A stretch of 64,000 nucleotides of DNA from Pseudo-nitzschia pungens. Taxonomy: Eukaryota; Bacillariophyta; Bacillariophyceae; Bacillariales; Bacillariaceae. The stretch covers positions 558,001 to 622,000 of the forward strand of contig CM074767.1 of the NCBI GenBank assembly GCA_037355855.1, in the 5' to 3' direction. Made by a program: the position numbers and the translations under genes. Under the pieces are notes generated by a model. It was given only the letters and a program-made list of their open reading frames with translations, searched no databases and was not told the DNA's origin. Below, piece after piece: positions 1 to 11,640 of the stretch (positions are counted from its first letter, which is position 1; the number at the start of each line of letters is the position of its first letter).

Positions 1-789
1 CTAGCACTGGTGCTTTCTTTACTGTTCGTATTGCATTAAAATACTGTAGTAGTAGGGACAATGGATGATCTACTACTAGTAGTAGGAGGGCTGTGGTGCT
101 GGTGCTGGTGTTCTGTGGAATGATCATCAAGCTACTAGTAGTAGTTGTAGGGTAGTTTGTAGCTCCACCAGTACAGATGAACCCACCAGGAGCACCCTCT
201 CTACTAGTAGTATCTTCTTCTTCAAGCTTCCTCCTGCATAAAAATCCTCTATAGCACCATAGTTCTAAGAAAGACAGCATTCAACATGGTGGTAATACTG
301 GGGGATGCTAGTACTACTACTAGAAAGGCCTTGGGAACTGGAGTAGCGCACACCTAACTTACCCCACAATAGTAGCATCCTAAAAAAAATTGACACGTGA
401 TGATGGTCGATTTCAAATACTGTAATAACCTTACCGGTACATCAAAAGATATGATTTGGGGCAAACCTCCGTACGTGTACATGTAATGTACGGTAGTACT
501 AGTACAAGTAAATTACTCCGTACGATAGTAAGGTTAACCTTATTTCTAGGCCAGATGCAATATTCAAAATTGGTCAACCTTTTTTCGGTGGGACGCGGGA
601 CCCAAAGCACCGAAGGCTTGTTTTCTTTGCACTACCGGTAGCAACCTTACCGATACGGTAGAAACAATGATAATGAGAATAATACAGTAACTTGATTTGC
701 GACAACACTGGTTGATAGAGAAAGGCTTCCACTGGTCATTCGTTGAACCGCCGGAACTCGGAAACGTTCCCTGTCAAGAGGAGACACGG
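1..789. other. Intergenic, CTA/TAG-rich
   Basis: No gene supported. The stretch carries many short CTA/TAG trinucleotide runs (for example around 40-90, 130-150 and 305-325) and words such as TACCGGTA. The open frame of the next gene extends upstream to 697, but only from a TTG, so I treat that part as 5' leader. Confidence 0.6.
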
Positions 790-1115
790 ATGGATCGCCC
801 AGAACGCAGTGGGAATGGCGACGGAAACGGAAACGGAAACGGAAACGGCAATGGCAATGGCAATGGCAATGGCAACGGCTCTATCGATCCCTTGGATGCT
901 ACACCGACAACGATTGCCGCTCCTCTTGCCGTTGGCAATGCGAAATCGAACCAATTGGGCACTGGAATTCCGACTCTGGCTGCGAATGCGACTGTGACTG
1001 CGACTGCGACTGCGATTCGCAATCCGTATGCCCGGACACGAAACAACAACAACAACAGCAAAAACAGCAAAAGCACCACCAACAACAATAACAATAACAA
1101 CAACGGCAGCAGCAG

Positions 1116-1146
<31 letters not shown>

Positions 1147-2523
1147 GTTGTCCAACCCCCGGAACACGTCAAGGCCACCTCGGATGTTGGTTTTGGCGTT
1201 GGTTTTGGCGTTGGCGTTGGCGTTGGCGTTGGCGTTGGCGTTGGTGTTCCTTTCTCTCTGGGCTCGGTCCGTGCCGATCGCGCCACCGCACCAGATGCAG
1301 CAGTCCGCAATTCGGCACAAACCTCTGCCGCGAATCGCCACGACATGGTTTGGACTCGGTCCCATCCGCAGCCGAATCGGCAGCCGCAACCGCAACCGCA
1401 ACCGGCATTTTGGGAACGCCTCCCCACCCGGACGGTCTCGTTTCGTCCGGCCGAGGTCCTGACGGTCCGGGAGTGCCTCCGCGAATACCACCCGAGCGAA
1501 GAACACCCACACCCACACACACACCATCCGAGCGGGCACGGCTTTGGATCCGTGGCGGAGCTCTACAACGAGCGGGACCAACCGGTCCGGATCACCGGAA
1601 TGGTTGCGGACCGGTCCTTTGTTCCTTCCACGAATTGCAACTGCGAACGCGAATGCGATCGCGAATGCGGGAACAAAGACGACGCCCGTGCCCCGCTGGT
1701 CGTCGAACTCCGGCTCGCCGATCCCGTGCCGCTGCGGTCGTCGTCGTTGCCGCCATCATTGCTGTCTCTGCGCAACCCTTCCGCCGGAAAATCATCCGCC
1801 CGTCGTGCTGTGGGAAGAAATGGGTTTGCCGTTGCGTCTGCCTCTGCGTCTGCCGGAAGCAGCAATTCGTCGAGTCGGCGGCGGCGGCTGCGGAAACGAC
1901 CCTGGTTTGGTGGATGTGGTGGCAGCCGCGAGAACCAATCCGGGAAAACATACCACCGCCCCACAATCGCAACCGCAACCGCAACCACAACCACGACGAG
2001 GATGGTTCCAAGAGTGTCGGCAGCGGAGGACAACGACAACGACAACGGCACCCTCTCGGTGCTGGCCGATCCCTCGACGATCCCCCGCCTCGACGCCGCG
2101 AGGGTGGGATCGATGGTCACGGTGCTGGGATCCTTTGCGCTCGCTCCCGCTGCCGGAGGTGTTGCGGCCAACCCCAAAACGAGACCCCCCGGGAGCTCGG
2201 CTTCGACTCCGACCCCGCACTACGTGCTGAAGGCCAGGACGCTGCACGTTGCCGCTCCCGGAACGACCACCGACATGGCCTTCTACGAGCGGGCTCTGGT
2301 GGCCCGGAGGCGGGCCGTGTATCGGAGGTATCACGCGGGGGACGATCGCGGTAACGACAACGAGAACGACAATGACAACGACAACGACAATGCCATTGCA
2401 TCGCCGCCGCTACCATCGTTGCCGCGGTTGCTCCAGGGATGCGGTCCGCCTCCCTACGAGGACCTGGCCGTGACCCCCCGCGATTCGGATTCTTCCGCAC
2501 GATCCGAGCAACTCGGTGGGTAG
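790..2523 (+). CDS. TEN1: TEN1-like CST telomere-capping OB-fold protein
   Basis: Predicted protein of 577 aa; ATG at 790 is the first in a frame open from 697. The first ~200 residues are low complexity (GN, N, S, GV runs). From about residue 210 the pieces follow the order of the small OB-fold protein TEN1: a PAEV strand, VRITGMVADR (about 265), VVELRLADP (about 303), LSVLADP (about 420), RVGSMVTVLGSF, then YVLKARTLHV and a final helix MAFYERALVARRRAVYRR. Animal TEN1 has the same VGSxxxVLGEL, VxKARxL and helical tail in about 120 aa. Here a ~100-aa Ser/Arg-rich insertion splits the barrel. TEN1 works with CTC1 and STN1 to bind telomeric single strands and assist fill-in synthesis in the nucleus. 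The assignment comes from motif order read by eye; another small OB-fold protein such as RMI2 remains possible. Confidence 0.58.
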
Positions 2524-2650
2524 TACGGTACAGCAGGGTGCGGTGCGCAGTAGATTCCTCGCCAACCAAGCAAGTGCGCGGTGTGCAACAACAACAACGA
2601 CAAGGAGTTGGGCGAGCAGCGGGGGTCCCGTCGTTCTTGGGTACGTACCC

Positions 2651-3012
2651 ACGAACGAACGAACGAACGAACGAACGATGGTCGTCTCCGAGAGCAGCCC
2701 GAGGAACGACATGTATCGCCGCGGTGGTCGGGAACGCCTCGCAACGATGGTGGTTGCCACGACCCCATGATGGATGGATGGATGGATGGATGGATGGGGG
2801 AGGCTACCCACTGCTTCTGACGATACACTGGTTTCTGTTTCTGTTTCTGTCTCGGTCCGGAAGAACCCGAAAGCATAGTAGCGGTCCATTTGATTCGGTC
2901 TTCTTGCTGGTGCTTCTTGTTTGGCTCACTCACTCACTCACTCACTCGCGCTCGCTCGCTCACCGGTGCTGCTGGGTGGTGAGTGAGTGAGTGAGTGAGT
3001 GAGTGACTCACT
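2651..3012. repeat. Simple repeats with CTCA/TGAG hairpin
   Basis: Tandem GAAC (2651-2679), tandem GATG (about 2767-2797), then CTCA repeats (about 2928-2948) facing TGAG repeats (about 2979-3005). The two tetranucleotide runs are complementary, so this 3' flank of the TEN1-like gene could fold into a long hairpin. Confidence 0.8.
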
Positions 3013-5390
3013 CAAGCACGGCTTTGATATCCCCCCCCTCCCTCCCCGTGAGTTTCAGACCACCAGCACGTCTCGCCAATTTGTCAACCACCGGGCTGGT
3101 CATCGAACGAATGGTGTGAGCAATACTCCAGGGTTTTGGTCATGTCGTTGTTGTTCTTGTTGTTCTGCTGTCGACTGCTGGTGTTACTACTAATAGAAAG
3201 AGCTGCTACTAGGAGGGCACGATGTACTAGTAGTAGTAGGAGCTAATAGTTCTGGTGGCACCACAGCAGATTCTTATTCCAGGAGTACCTAGCAGCACCC
3301 TCTCCTCCAGCATTCCTCATAACAGCACCATTCTACCACTACTACTACCATAGCTCTGCTGGTGAATATCTCACAGATTCCTATCAGATAGACCTGTGAG
3401 AAGATGATTATTTGTAGATGAAAAGTCCGTCCAGTAGTACTACTACTAGTAGTAGTACTATACCAGGCATCAGAGAAGTGAACAGTATTTGCGTCTTAGT
3501 TTGATTCAGGATACTGACCCATGGTACATTCATCTCTCCAAAGATCATGTTATGGACAGGAGGCAAATTGCTAGCAGTGATGCATGCTCTGTCTTCTATT
3601 CTACTACTACTAGTAGTCTACTAGTAGTAGATGATGGTTGTTGTTGAAAGATGAAGATCCAATTGATTATAGTACTACTAGTAATAGTACTTAAAGTAAT
3701 TCTTCTACTAATAGTAGTACAGGCATCATCGAAAAACAAAGTTATTTGCGTTGATATTGCTCGTCAGCATAAAATAGGGAATAACAATAACAATGATACC
3801 ACATAGGTCCTTGGCAAATGGTGAGGCTACAGTGGATACTGTTCAAGCTCTATTGCAATACACTAAGATACTACAGGATACTTCCCTAGAGGTACATCGG
3901 AATCGATCATGGTGAGGGCGTGATAGGATGTGTTTATTTTAGAGTGAAATATAAAGAGTGAATAAAAGGGAGCTGAGCCAAAGCGCTCAGCTCTGTATCA
4001 TGTATCGTGACAGCGCTCCGATAACTCGTATAATAACAGAGCTCTGTAGCTCTGGTACTGTATCCTACGGGTAGCGTATCGGAGTGGCATAGCGTAGCTT
4101 AATTAAGCTCCGCTTAATTATATTCAATCGTGTGCTCGCTTGCTTTGCTAACGCGTTGGGTAACTGTTTGGGTCAGGTATCCGGCCATGGTACATATCAT
4201 ACACCAATGACCCGACCCCGGCGGTAGCACAGTATCTTAGCATGGTATCATGGTAGGTTAGCATCTTCGATATCTCGTAGCATTAGCAACCCTAACCCTG
4301 TAGCATCTAGCTACACCATAAAGGTGCTTTACTCGGGGTACGTACAATTGGTACAAATCGTACGCGACGACCCTAGTAAACTCTGCTAGCAACCATACTA
4401 AATCAGGATAGGTCTGTTGCTAAGCCTGTTGCTAAGCCTGTTGCTAAGCCTGTTGCTAAGCCTGTTGCTAAGCCTGTTGCTAAGCCTGTTGCTAAGCCTG
4501 TTGCTAAGCCTGTATGCTACCAATTAGCACACAGCCCTAGCACTCAGCTCAGCACCTGTTAGTCAGTTACTGGAGGCTGCTGCCTGTAGCCTCAGTACAC
4601 TCTCCTACACAGGAGCCTTGCTAGCACAGATCATAGCACCAGCACCTTGAATATCTTCATATATTTGCGCACTGCTAGTACTAACACTGATCCTCCCCGC
4701 ATCTAATGGTTCCTACCGTAGCCATTTTGCTAGCAGTTGTGCCTCCTCCCTGAAATAAAAATGAACCTGTGGTGATATCAATGGTATTAAAAGGTTACCT
4801 GGTACCAAACCATCAGCCATTTACTTCTGCTTCTACGAGTAACAAGGTTACTCGTGAGGTTAGCACCGCATGGTAAGGTTTACCGTAGTGTCTCGATACG
4901 GCAGTCTTGTCCCAACTCCACTCACCCTTCAAGTGCCAATAAGGTGAAGAGTAAACAGCCCATGTGTCGCGCGATTTTCGCGCAAAATCATTAGCGGATT
5001 CGATGCCACGAATTCGGAACGGGTTGTGTGTTGAGTGTGATGGGAGTTTATGATGGGCAAGGTAATCTACGGTGTTGGTACTGCAACTGCTACTGGCAAG
5101 TTACGCAGCGGGGGCTGGAATTTTTTTGGATGTTGATTCAAATCCATCAACGTCACATCATCACTTTCATCGGGGGGTCTCCGTTGCCCATCGCTTGTTT
5201 CCTGTTGCTTGCTGCTTGTTTTTCCAACTCTTGCTTCCTGTTCCGAAATCGGCAGCAGTCTATGGCAGAGAAGACCAGACCAAACCAGACCAGAAAATCG
5301 GCTCAATTCCAGTCGACCCCTCTCCTCTCTTGCGCTCTCCCCTCGAATCAATTCCTATCAGTTCACTCTCGTTCCCACACCGAACCAAAG
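3013..5390. other. Intergenic with palindromic CTA/TAG repeats
   Basis: No gene supported. There are several CTA/TAG palindromes, including a perfect 26-bp one at 3435-3460. The segment at about 4230-4390 resembles 9010-9200, and both precede the same 12-bp tandem repeat. The frame of the downstream prenyltransferase is open from 5028, but only from a TTG, so this is read as leader. Confidence 0.6.
4416..4511. repeat. 12-bp tandem repeat, 8 copies
   Basis: Eight perfect copies of GTTGCTAAGCCT. The same unit recurs degenerately at 9211-9280. Confidence 0.9.
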
Positions 5391-6758
5391 ATGACTCGAA
5401 CTTCGATCACGACGAGGAGTTCATCGGAATTCTCTCGCATTGGCGCGATGCAGCGAATGGCTTGGACGACATTCTGCATCTGCATCTGCCTCTTGTCGCT
5501 CCAATTGGCACGATCACCGGTTACCCTTGGTTACACGCTCCGACCGACTCCTTCCATTCGGGCCGTGCAATCGGAATTGCGGTCGCCTCCAGTTGCACCG
5601 TTACGAGTATCGCACTCAACCATTGGTAGAAGCAGCAGCAGCAGCGGAAGCAGTAGGATTGACGCGACGAAACTTTACGAGTCGGTGCCCTCCCCTGCTG
5701 CCGGCAACGCCAATGCCAACGCCGACAACAGTGACAGCGACAAAAGCATCGGAGCAGCGGCCAAGCGACTCAAGCACCGGCTGCTGGTTCTGTGGAGATT
5801 CACCAGGCCCCACACCATTATTGGCTCCGCCCTCGCCATTCCGGCACTCCATCTGCTGGCGGCACCGACCTACGGAACCGCCCTCACGGCGCGATCCCTG
5901 ATCAGCATGGTCTACGCCACGGTCCCTTCCCTTCTCATGAATCTCTACATCACGGGCCTCAACCAGATCACCGACGTGGAAATCGACAAGATCAACAAGC
6001 CCGATCTGCCCATTGCGTCCGGGGATTTGTCGATCGGGGACGCGACGCTCGTGGTGGTGGCCTCGCTGGTCCTCTCTCTCGGGCTGGGGGCGGCGGTCCC
6101 CTCGCTGGCGACGGAGGGACTGGGCATGGCCCTGGGAATGTCGGCGATCCTCGGGACGCTCTACTCGCTTCCTCCGTTTCGGCTGAAGCGGTACCCGTTC
6201 CTGGCGGCCTTTTGCATCGTGGCGGTCCGCGGGGCGGTCATCAACGCCGGGTTTTTTGCCCACGCCAAGGCCGCGGCCTATTCCGTCGCTGGAGGAGGGA
6301 GCGGTGCCGCCGCCGTCGCCGGCAGCGGCGTGCTGGACCTCCTTTTGCGAGATTCCCGGTGCGCCCTGTCGAGTTTGTATTTCGCGGTCTTTGGCCTGGT
6401 GATCGCCCTCATGAAGGACGTCCCGGACGTTGCCGGGGACGAGTTGTCCAACATCCGGACGGTTTCGGTCCGGCTGGGCCCCGCGAAAGTGTACCGGGCG
6501 ATGCACCGGTTGCTCTCCGGCCTGTTTTGGGGCGTCGGCCTGGCCTTTTTCCGGGGAGCGGCTTCCGCCGTGTCGTCCCCGGTGGCGGTCCGCGGGGGAC
6601 GGGCCCTGGTGGGAATCGCGGCGTTCCTGGCGGGAGCCTCCGTCCAAAAGGAGGCCGCCCCGGTCGACCCCGAAAACCCCCGGCAGGTCTACGAGTTTTA
6701 CATGCACCTGTGGAAGCTCTTTTATCTCAGTTATTTCTTCCTGCCCTTTGCTAGGTGA
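5391..6758 (+). CDS. HPT: Homogentisate prenyltransferase (tocopherol synthesis), plastid-targeted
   Basis: Predicted protein of 455 aa from ATG 5391; a second in-frame ATG at 5448 directly starts the signal peptide (MQRMAWTTFCICICLLSLQL). UbiA-family membrane prenyltransferase. The first Asp-rich motif is NQITDVEIDKINKPDLPIAS, the second is KDVPDVAGDE followed by IRTVSVRLG, and several hydrophobic segments lie between and after them. This pairing is typical of VTE2-type enzymes, which condense homogentisate with phytyl (or solanesyl) diphosphate in plastid membranes, the committed step of tocopherol or plastoquinone synthesis. The signal peptide followed by a Ser/Arg-rich stretch (about residues 40-110) fits the bipartite targeting of a complex plastid, although a textbook ASAF site is not obvious. 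The choice between phytyl and solanesyl substrate cannot be settled here. A GATG/GAATG simple repeat starts at the stop codon. Confidence 0.87.
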   Translation: MTRTSITTRSSSEFSRIGAMQRMAWTTFCICICLLSLQLARSPVTLGYTLRPTPSIRAVQSELRSPPVAPLRVSHSTIGRSSSSSGSSRIDATKLYESVPSPAAGNANANADNSDSDKSIGAAAKRLKHRLLVLWRFTRPHTIIGSALAIPALHLLAAPTYGTALTARSLISMVYATVPSLLMNLYITGLNQITDVEIDKINKPDLPIASGDLSIGDATLVVVASLVLSLGLGAAVPSLATEGLGMALGMSAILGTLYSLPPFRLKRYPFLAAFCIVAVRGAVINAGFFAHAKAAAYSVAGGGSGAAAVAGSGVLDLLLRDSRCALSSLYFAVFGLVIALMKDVPDVAGDELSNIRTVSVRLGPAKVYRAMHRLLSGLFWGVGLAFFRGAASAVSSPVAVRGGRALVGIAAFLAGASVQKEAAPVDPENPRQVYEFYMHLWKLFYLSYFFLPFAR

Positions 6759-7568
6759 TGGATGAATGGATGGATGAATGGATGGATGGCGATGATGGAG
6801 CTGCGCGGAGCGAAGGAATGCGAATGATACAATACAACACAACACAACACAATACATCACGAGAGGGATGGTTTCGTTGCGAGCGAGCTAACAACCCGAG
6901 CCCGGTCGCAACGGCCATGCACAACCGAAGAAAACAAACATACATACATACAAACACACAAACAAACGAACGAACATAAAAAACACAAGACAGGCATCCT
7001 GTATCCATTCCCTCACAGGAATACTGTGCGCAACAAATTTGTGGAAACGAAACAAAGCAATCAATCAAACAGACAATCGTGTACGCTACTACCGAATCGA
7101 CAACTAAACAATGATTCTAATTTTGAAACTATTTCATTCGTCCATTGCATTCACCGAGTGAGAAGTAGTACCGAAGCAGTACCGTACCGTACCGCAGAGC
7201 AATTTTGCGAAAAAAATCAGTGAACGAAAAATACCATGGATTGGTTGCTTTCCGTTTTCGGAGTGTCGATATATATATATATCGCCTTGCGTCTAATCCT
7301 CGGCATCGATGGATCGGTCTCTTTGCATCGGTGTGCCGTTTTCGTACCGTACCACGCGTCCGACAACCATTTTGAGACTTACGTTCGAAATTGCGCGAGA
7401 TTCCATTCCATTCCATTCCATTCCATTGGACGCGCCGTTCGTGAAATCTCGTTCCATTATTATTATTAGTATCATCACTAGTATTTCGAACATTGCACGA
7501 GTGAGTCTCAATGGTTGTCTTGTCGGCCCACCCTCTCAACTCGCATCTCCCCCGCGGACTCACTCACT
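6759..7568. other. Intergenic, simple repeats
   Basis: No gene supported. Contains GATG-type repeats right after the prenyltransferase stop (6759-6790), CATA/CAAA-rich stretches (about 6940-6975), a TA run (about 7269-7284) and an ATTCC pentanucleotide tract (about 7400-7427). Confidence 0.6.
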
Positions 7569-8640
7569 TTTGCTTTGTTGTTCGCTGTCTATCGTATCGA
7601 CGCGTTGCTGTCTGCCTGCCTGTATATCGGCGCCTTGCTGCCTTCCGCTGAATAAGTATCAATCAACGCATTGCCGCTGTCCCCCTGTCTATCAACGCTT
7701 TGCTGCCCGATGCGTTGCTGCCCGCCCCGTATATCTACTATATCCACGCGTTGCTGTCCCGTTCTCCCTGCATATCAATCAACGCATTGCTACCGTCCCC
7801 TGCCGTCCCCCCGCATATCGTGGGCGCGTTGCTGCCCTCCCTCTCCATCGACGCGCCGTTCTTGCTGCCGTCCCCCCGTGTGTCGACGCCTCGATGCTCG
7901 ACGCGTTATTTGCTGCCCCTCCCGTATATCGACGACGCGTTCCTGTTTGCTGTTCATCGATGCTTTGCTGCTGTCCACCCCGTATTTCGACGCGTTGCTG
8001 CTGTCCACCCCGTATTTCGACGCGTTGCAGTCGTCCCCCTGCAAATCGACGCTTTGCTGCCCCCTTGTAGATGGAGGCTTTGTTGTTCGCTGTAGATCGA
8101 CGCGTTGCTGCTTGCTGCTGCTTGCTGTGCTCTTTATCTAGGGCGATGCTGGGATAACGGTATTGTTTCGCGGTGCAAAAACAACGCGTCGAACCTATCG
8201 AAACCCCGTACGCTTTTCGCTGCTTGCTGCTTGCTGTTCCCCAGTAGATCGACCTTTGCTGCTGTCCCCCTTTCAATTCGCTGCTCGCTGCTCCCCAGCA
8301 GATCGACGCTTTGCTGCTATCATTTCCCTGTATGTCGATACTTGTCTGCTGTGTCCCCTGTAGACTCGCTGTCCCCTGAACATCGAAACTTTGCTGCTGC
8401 TGCTCGCTGCTATCCCCAAGGTATCCTGCTTATCTTGGCTGCGCTAGGGTATCTCTTTACAGTACACAAACCACGCGTCGAACTTAGCGAAACCCCGTAG
8501 ATTATTCTTTGCTGCTTGCTGCTTGCCGCTTGCTTGTCACTGATTCCTCCCCCTGTACTGCATATCTTGGTTGTGCTGGGGTATCTCGTTACAGTACAGA
8601 AGGAACGGGTTGGACCTATCGAAACCACTTGCTGTTAGCA
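7569..8640. repeat. Minisatellite array A (GACGCGTTGCTGC type)
   Basis: Degenerate tandem units of roughly 30-45 bp built on a TATCGACGCGTTGCTGC-like core with C-rich spacers. Three copies of a ~65-bp module punctuate it (about 8137-8210, 8434-8499, 8566-8627); each reads, in degenerate form, CTTGGCTGCGCTAGGGTATC, then TACAGTAC, CGCGTCGAAC and GAAACC. Open frames exist on both strands because the units rarely contain stops. I do not consider them genes. Confidence 0.85.
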
Positions 8641-9429
8641 TCGCAAACTTTGGCTTGCTGGTTGCTGTCATGCTTTTCGGATCGAGCTGTGATCTGTGAT
8701 ACAATAATTACGGTAACCTTTGTTTGGACTTGATTTTCAGTCGTGCTCAAAACGATCGTACAGAGCCCTCCAAACAACCGTATGTTGATTCGTGCCGTGA
8801 TTACGTGAAATATGAATGATAGACATAAAATACCAAATTGGACCGGGGGGGGTAGTGGAGTTGTACAGCATTTGAAAGTCCAATGCACTAAATTGAGGGA
8901 AAAGTCCCTTTTTTTTCGATGAGTGTTACTTATCTTATATCTTTTTGTACATTTTGGGGGATAGCAGCAATAACTTACCGTACGATTCTATGAGCAGTAG
9001 TATTAGTATTAGTATTATACGGTAGCATGGTATGATAGCATACCAGATACTCCGTGTCTCGTAATCAATTAGCATTAGCATCCCCCCTAAGAACCTTGTA
9101 GCACTGAGCTACAGTGTATGCTAGCAGGAGATGCTGTACCCAGGGTTTTGTAACTAGTACAAATCCTACACGATGACCCGGGTCACTTGACTGTAGCACC
9201 CCATAGCGTTTATGCTAAGCCTGTTGCTAAGCCTGCTGCTAAGCCTTTTGCTAAGCCTGTTGCTAAGCCTGTTGCTAAGTCCTGTAGATCTCCCACTTTT
9301 GATCTGCTAAGAACTAGGGTATGTAGATATGGTACAAGTTCTACTAGAAGGGCCCAGCATCCTGCTTAGCATCCTGTTCAATATTACCTGTAGCACAGTG
9401 CGGTTTGGTTTATCAATTAGTAGCATCCT
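8641..9429. other. Spacer between repeat arrays
   Basis: No gene supported. Contains a segment similar to 4230-4390 (about 9010-9200) and a second, degenerate run of the 12-bp TTGCTAAGCCT unit (9211-9280, five full copies plus one partial). Confidence 0.6.
9211..9280. repeat. 12-bp tandem repeat, second locus
   Basis: Five 12-bp units ending in TGCTAAGCCT (first bases vary: TA, GT, GC, TT, GT) plus a partial copy. It matches the perfect array at 4416-4511. Confidence 0.85.
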
Positions 9430-10650
9430 GTACTAGATCTCCTAAACAGGATGCTAGACAGGATGCTAAGGCCCTCAAGTAGGATTTGTACCAGATCTAC
9501 ATACCCCAACTCTTAGCAGCCCTATATTATAAGATATACAGGATGCTAAGATAAGAACGGAACTGAAGAACCAAAAAGGCGATACTAAACAGGATACTAG
9601 GCCCCTTAAGTAGGATTTGTACCAGATCTACATACCCCAATTCTCAGCAGCCCTATATTATAAGATATACAGGATGCTAAGATAAGAACGGAACTGAAGA
9701 ACCAAAAAGGCGATACTGAACAGGATGCTAGACAGGATGCTAGGCCCCTTAAGTAGGATTTGTACCAGATCTACATACCCCAATTCTCAGCAGCCCTATA
9801 TTATAAGATATACAGGATGCTAAGATAAGAACGGAACTGAAGAACCAAAAAGGCGATACTAAACAGGATGCTAGACAGGATGCTAGGCCCCTCAAATAGG
9901 ATTTGTACCAGATCTACATACCCCAACTCTTAGCAGCCCTGTATTATAAGATATACAGGATGCTAAGATAAGAACGGAACTGAAGAACCAAAAAGGCGAT
10001 ACTAAACAGGATGCTAGACAGGATGCTAGGCCCCTCAAGTAGGATTTGTGCTGGATCTACATACCCCAACTCTTAGCAGCCCTATATTATAAGATATACA
10101 GGATGCTAAGATAAGAACAGAACTGAAGAACCAAAAAGGCGATACTAAACAGGATGCTAGACAGGATGCTAGGCCCCTCAAATAGGATTTGTACCAGATT
10201 TACATACCCCAACTCTTAGCAGCCCTATATTATAAGATATACAGGATGCTAAGATAAGAACGGAACTGAAGAACCAAAAAGGCGATACTAAACAGGATAC
10301 TAGGCCCCTTAAGTAGGATTTGTACCAGATCTACATACCCCAATTCTCAGCAGCCCTGTATTATAAGATATACAGGATGCTAAGATAAGAACGGAACTGA
10401 AGAACCAAAAAGGCGATACTAAACAGGATGCTAGACAGGATGCTAGGCCCCTCAAGTAGGATTTGTACCAGATTTACATACCCCAACTCTGAGCAGCCCT
10501 ATATTATAAGATATACAGGATGCTAAGATAAGAACGGACTTGAAGAACCAAGAAGGCGATACTAAACAGGATGCTAGAAAGGATGCTAGGCCCCTCAAGT
10601 AGCATTTGTACCAGATTTACATACCCCAACTCTTAGCAGCCTTGTATTAC
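9430..10650. repeat. 131/143-bp tandem array, 8 copies
   Basis: The marker ATAAGAACGGAACTGAAGAA recurs at 9551, 9682, 9825, 9968, 10111, 10254, 10385 and 10528 (single-base changes in the fifth and last). Spacing is 131, 143, 143, 143, 143, 131 and 143 bp. The 12-bp difference is one extra internal AGGATGCTAGAC unit. No coding frame is evident. Confidence 0.93.
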
Positions 10651-11640
10651 CGCACTCATGCCATCTAATACCATACTCTACTAGCAGTAGCTACTAGTAG
10701 TACATAAGACCAAACAAAATCCTTTCGTATTTACTGATTCTAGGCTCATTCCTGGATGAATCTAATACTATTGCTACCACTGCTACTAGTAACCAAACCA
10801 AAATCTATCCCTCTTTGATTCTAGACCCTCTAGATGAATCTACTACTACTACTGCCACTACTCTAGTAGTGGTACTAGCTGATTAAAGTACCGGTAATCT
10901 TACCTCGTAGTAATCCACTAATAAAAAATTGTATGATTTTGAACATGGTAGTAAAAATTACAGACTGATTCATACATAATCTTACTGTACGTATTACGTA
11001 TGGTACCAAAACTCAATTTGAAAATTTAAAAATTCCCTTGTTTTTTAGGGATTTACGTATTATTTTTTTACCAAAACCTCGTAATCCACTAATAAAAAAT
11101 TGTACGATTTTGAATATGGTAGTAAAAATTACAGACTGATTCATACATACTGTACGTATTACGTATGGTACCAAAACTCAATTCTACATTTAAAAATTCC
11201 CTTGTTTTTTAGGGATTTACTTCTATTATTTTACCGAAACCTCGTAATCCACTAATAAAAAATTGTACGATTTTGAACATGGTAGTAAAAATTACAGACT
11301 GATTCATACATAATCTTACTGTACGTATTACGTATGGTACCAAAACTCAATTCGATGCTCATAAGGTCCGTACCCTAACCGCACTCATGCCATCTAATAC
11401 CATACTAGCAGTAGCTACTACGTAGTAGTACATAAGACCAAACAAAATCGTTTCGTATTTACTGATTCTAGGCTCATTCCTGGATGAATCTAATACTACT
11501 GCCACTGCTAGTAGTAACCAAACCAAATTATGACGAACATACAAATGTACAAGCAGTATGTTCGTATGTTCGTCTCTACGATCGTACAGAAGAACAGACG
11601 AACATAAGACGAACGGACGAACATACAATCATACGAATAC
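10651..11640. repeat. Duplicated AT-rich module, left of array B
   Basis: Two copies of a block beginning AGACCAAACAAAATC (about 10706 and 11427) and three copies of a ~165-bp unit starting CCTCGTAATCCACTAAT (about 10902, 11077, 11240). The same blocks recur in the same orientation beyond array B, at 13960-14420. Confidence 0.8.

Noticed and set aside
4280..4310. AACCCTAACCCT telomere-like sequence
   Set aside because: Only two units of CCCTAA are present, within a TAGCAT-rich repeat; too short to mean an interstitial telomere.
5616..6860. 414-codon minus-strand frame opposite the prenyltransferase
   Set aside because: The plus frame carries both UbiA Asp-rich motifs and membrane segments; the antisense frame is Arg/Gly-rich shadow sequence from high GC.
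7569..8640. Possible CRISPR-like array
   Set aside because: Units are degenerate, variable in length and without distinct unique spacers; the host is a eukaryote. It is a minisatellite.
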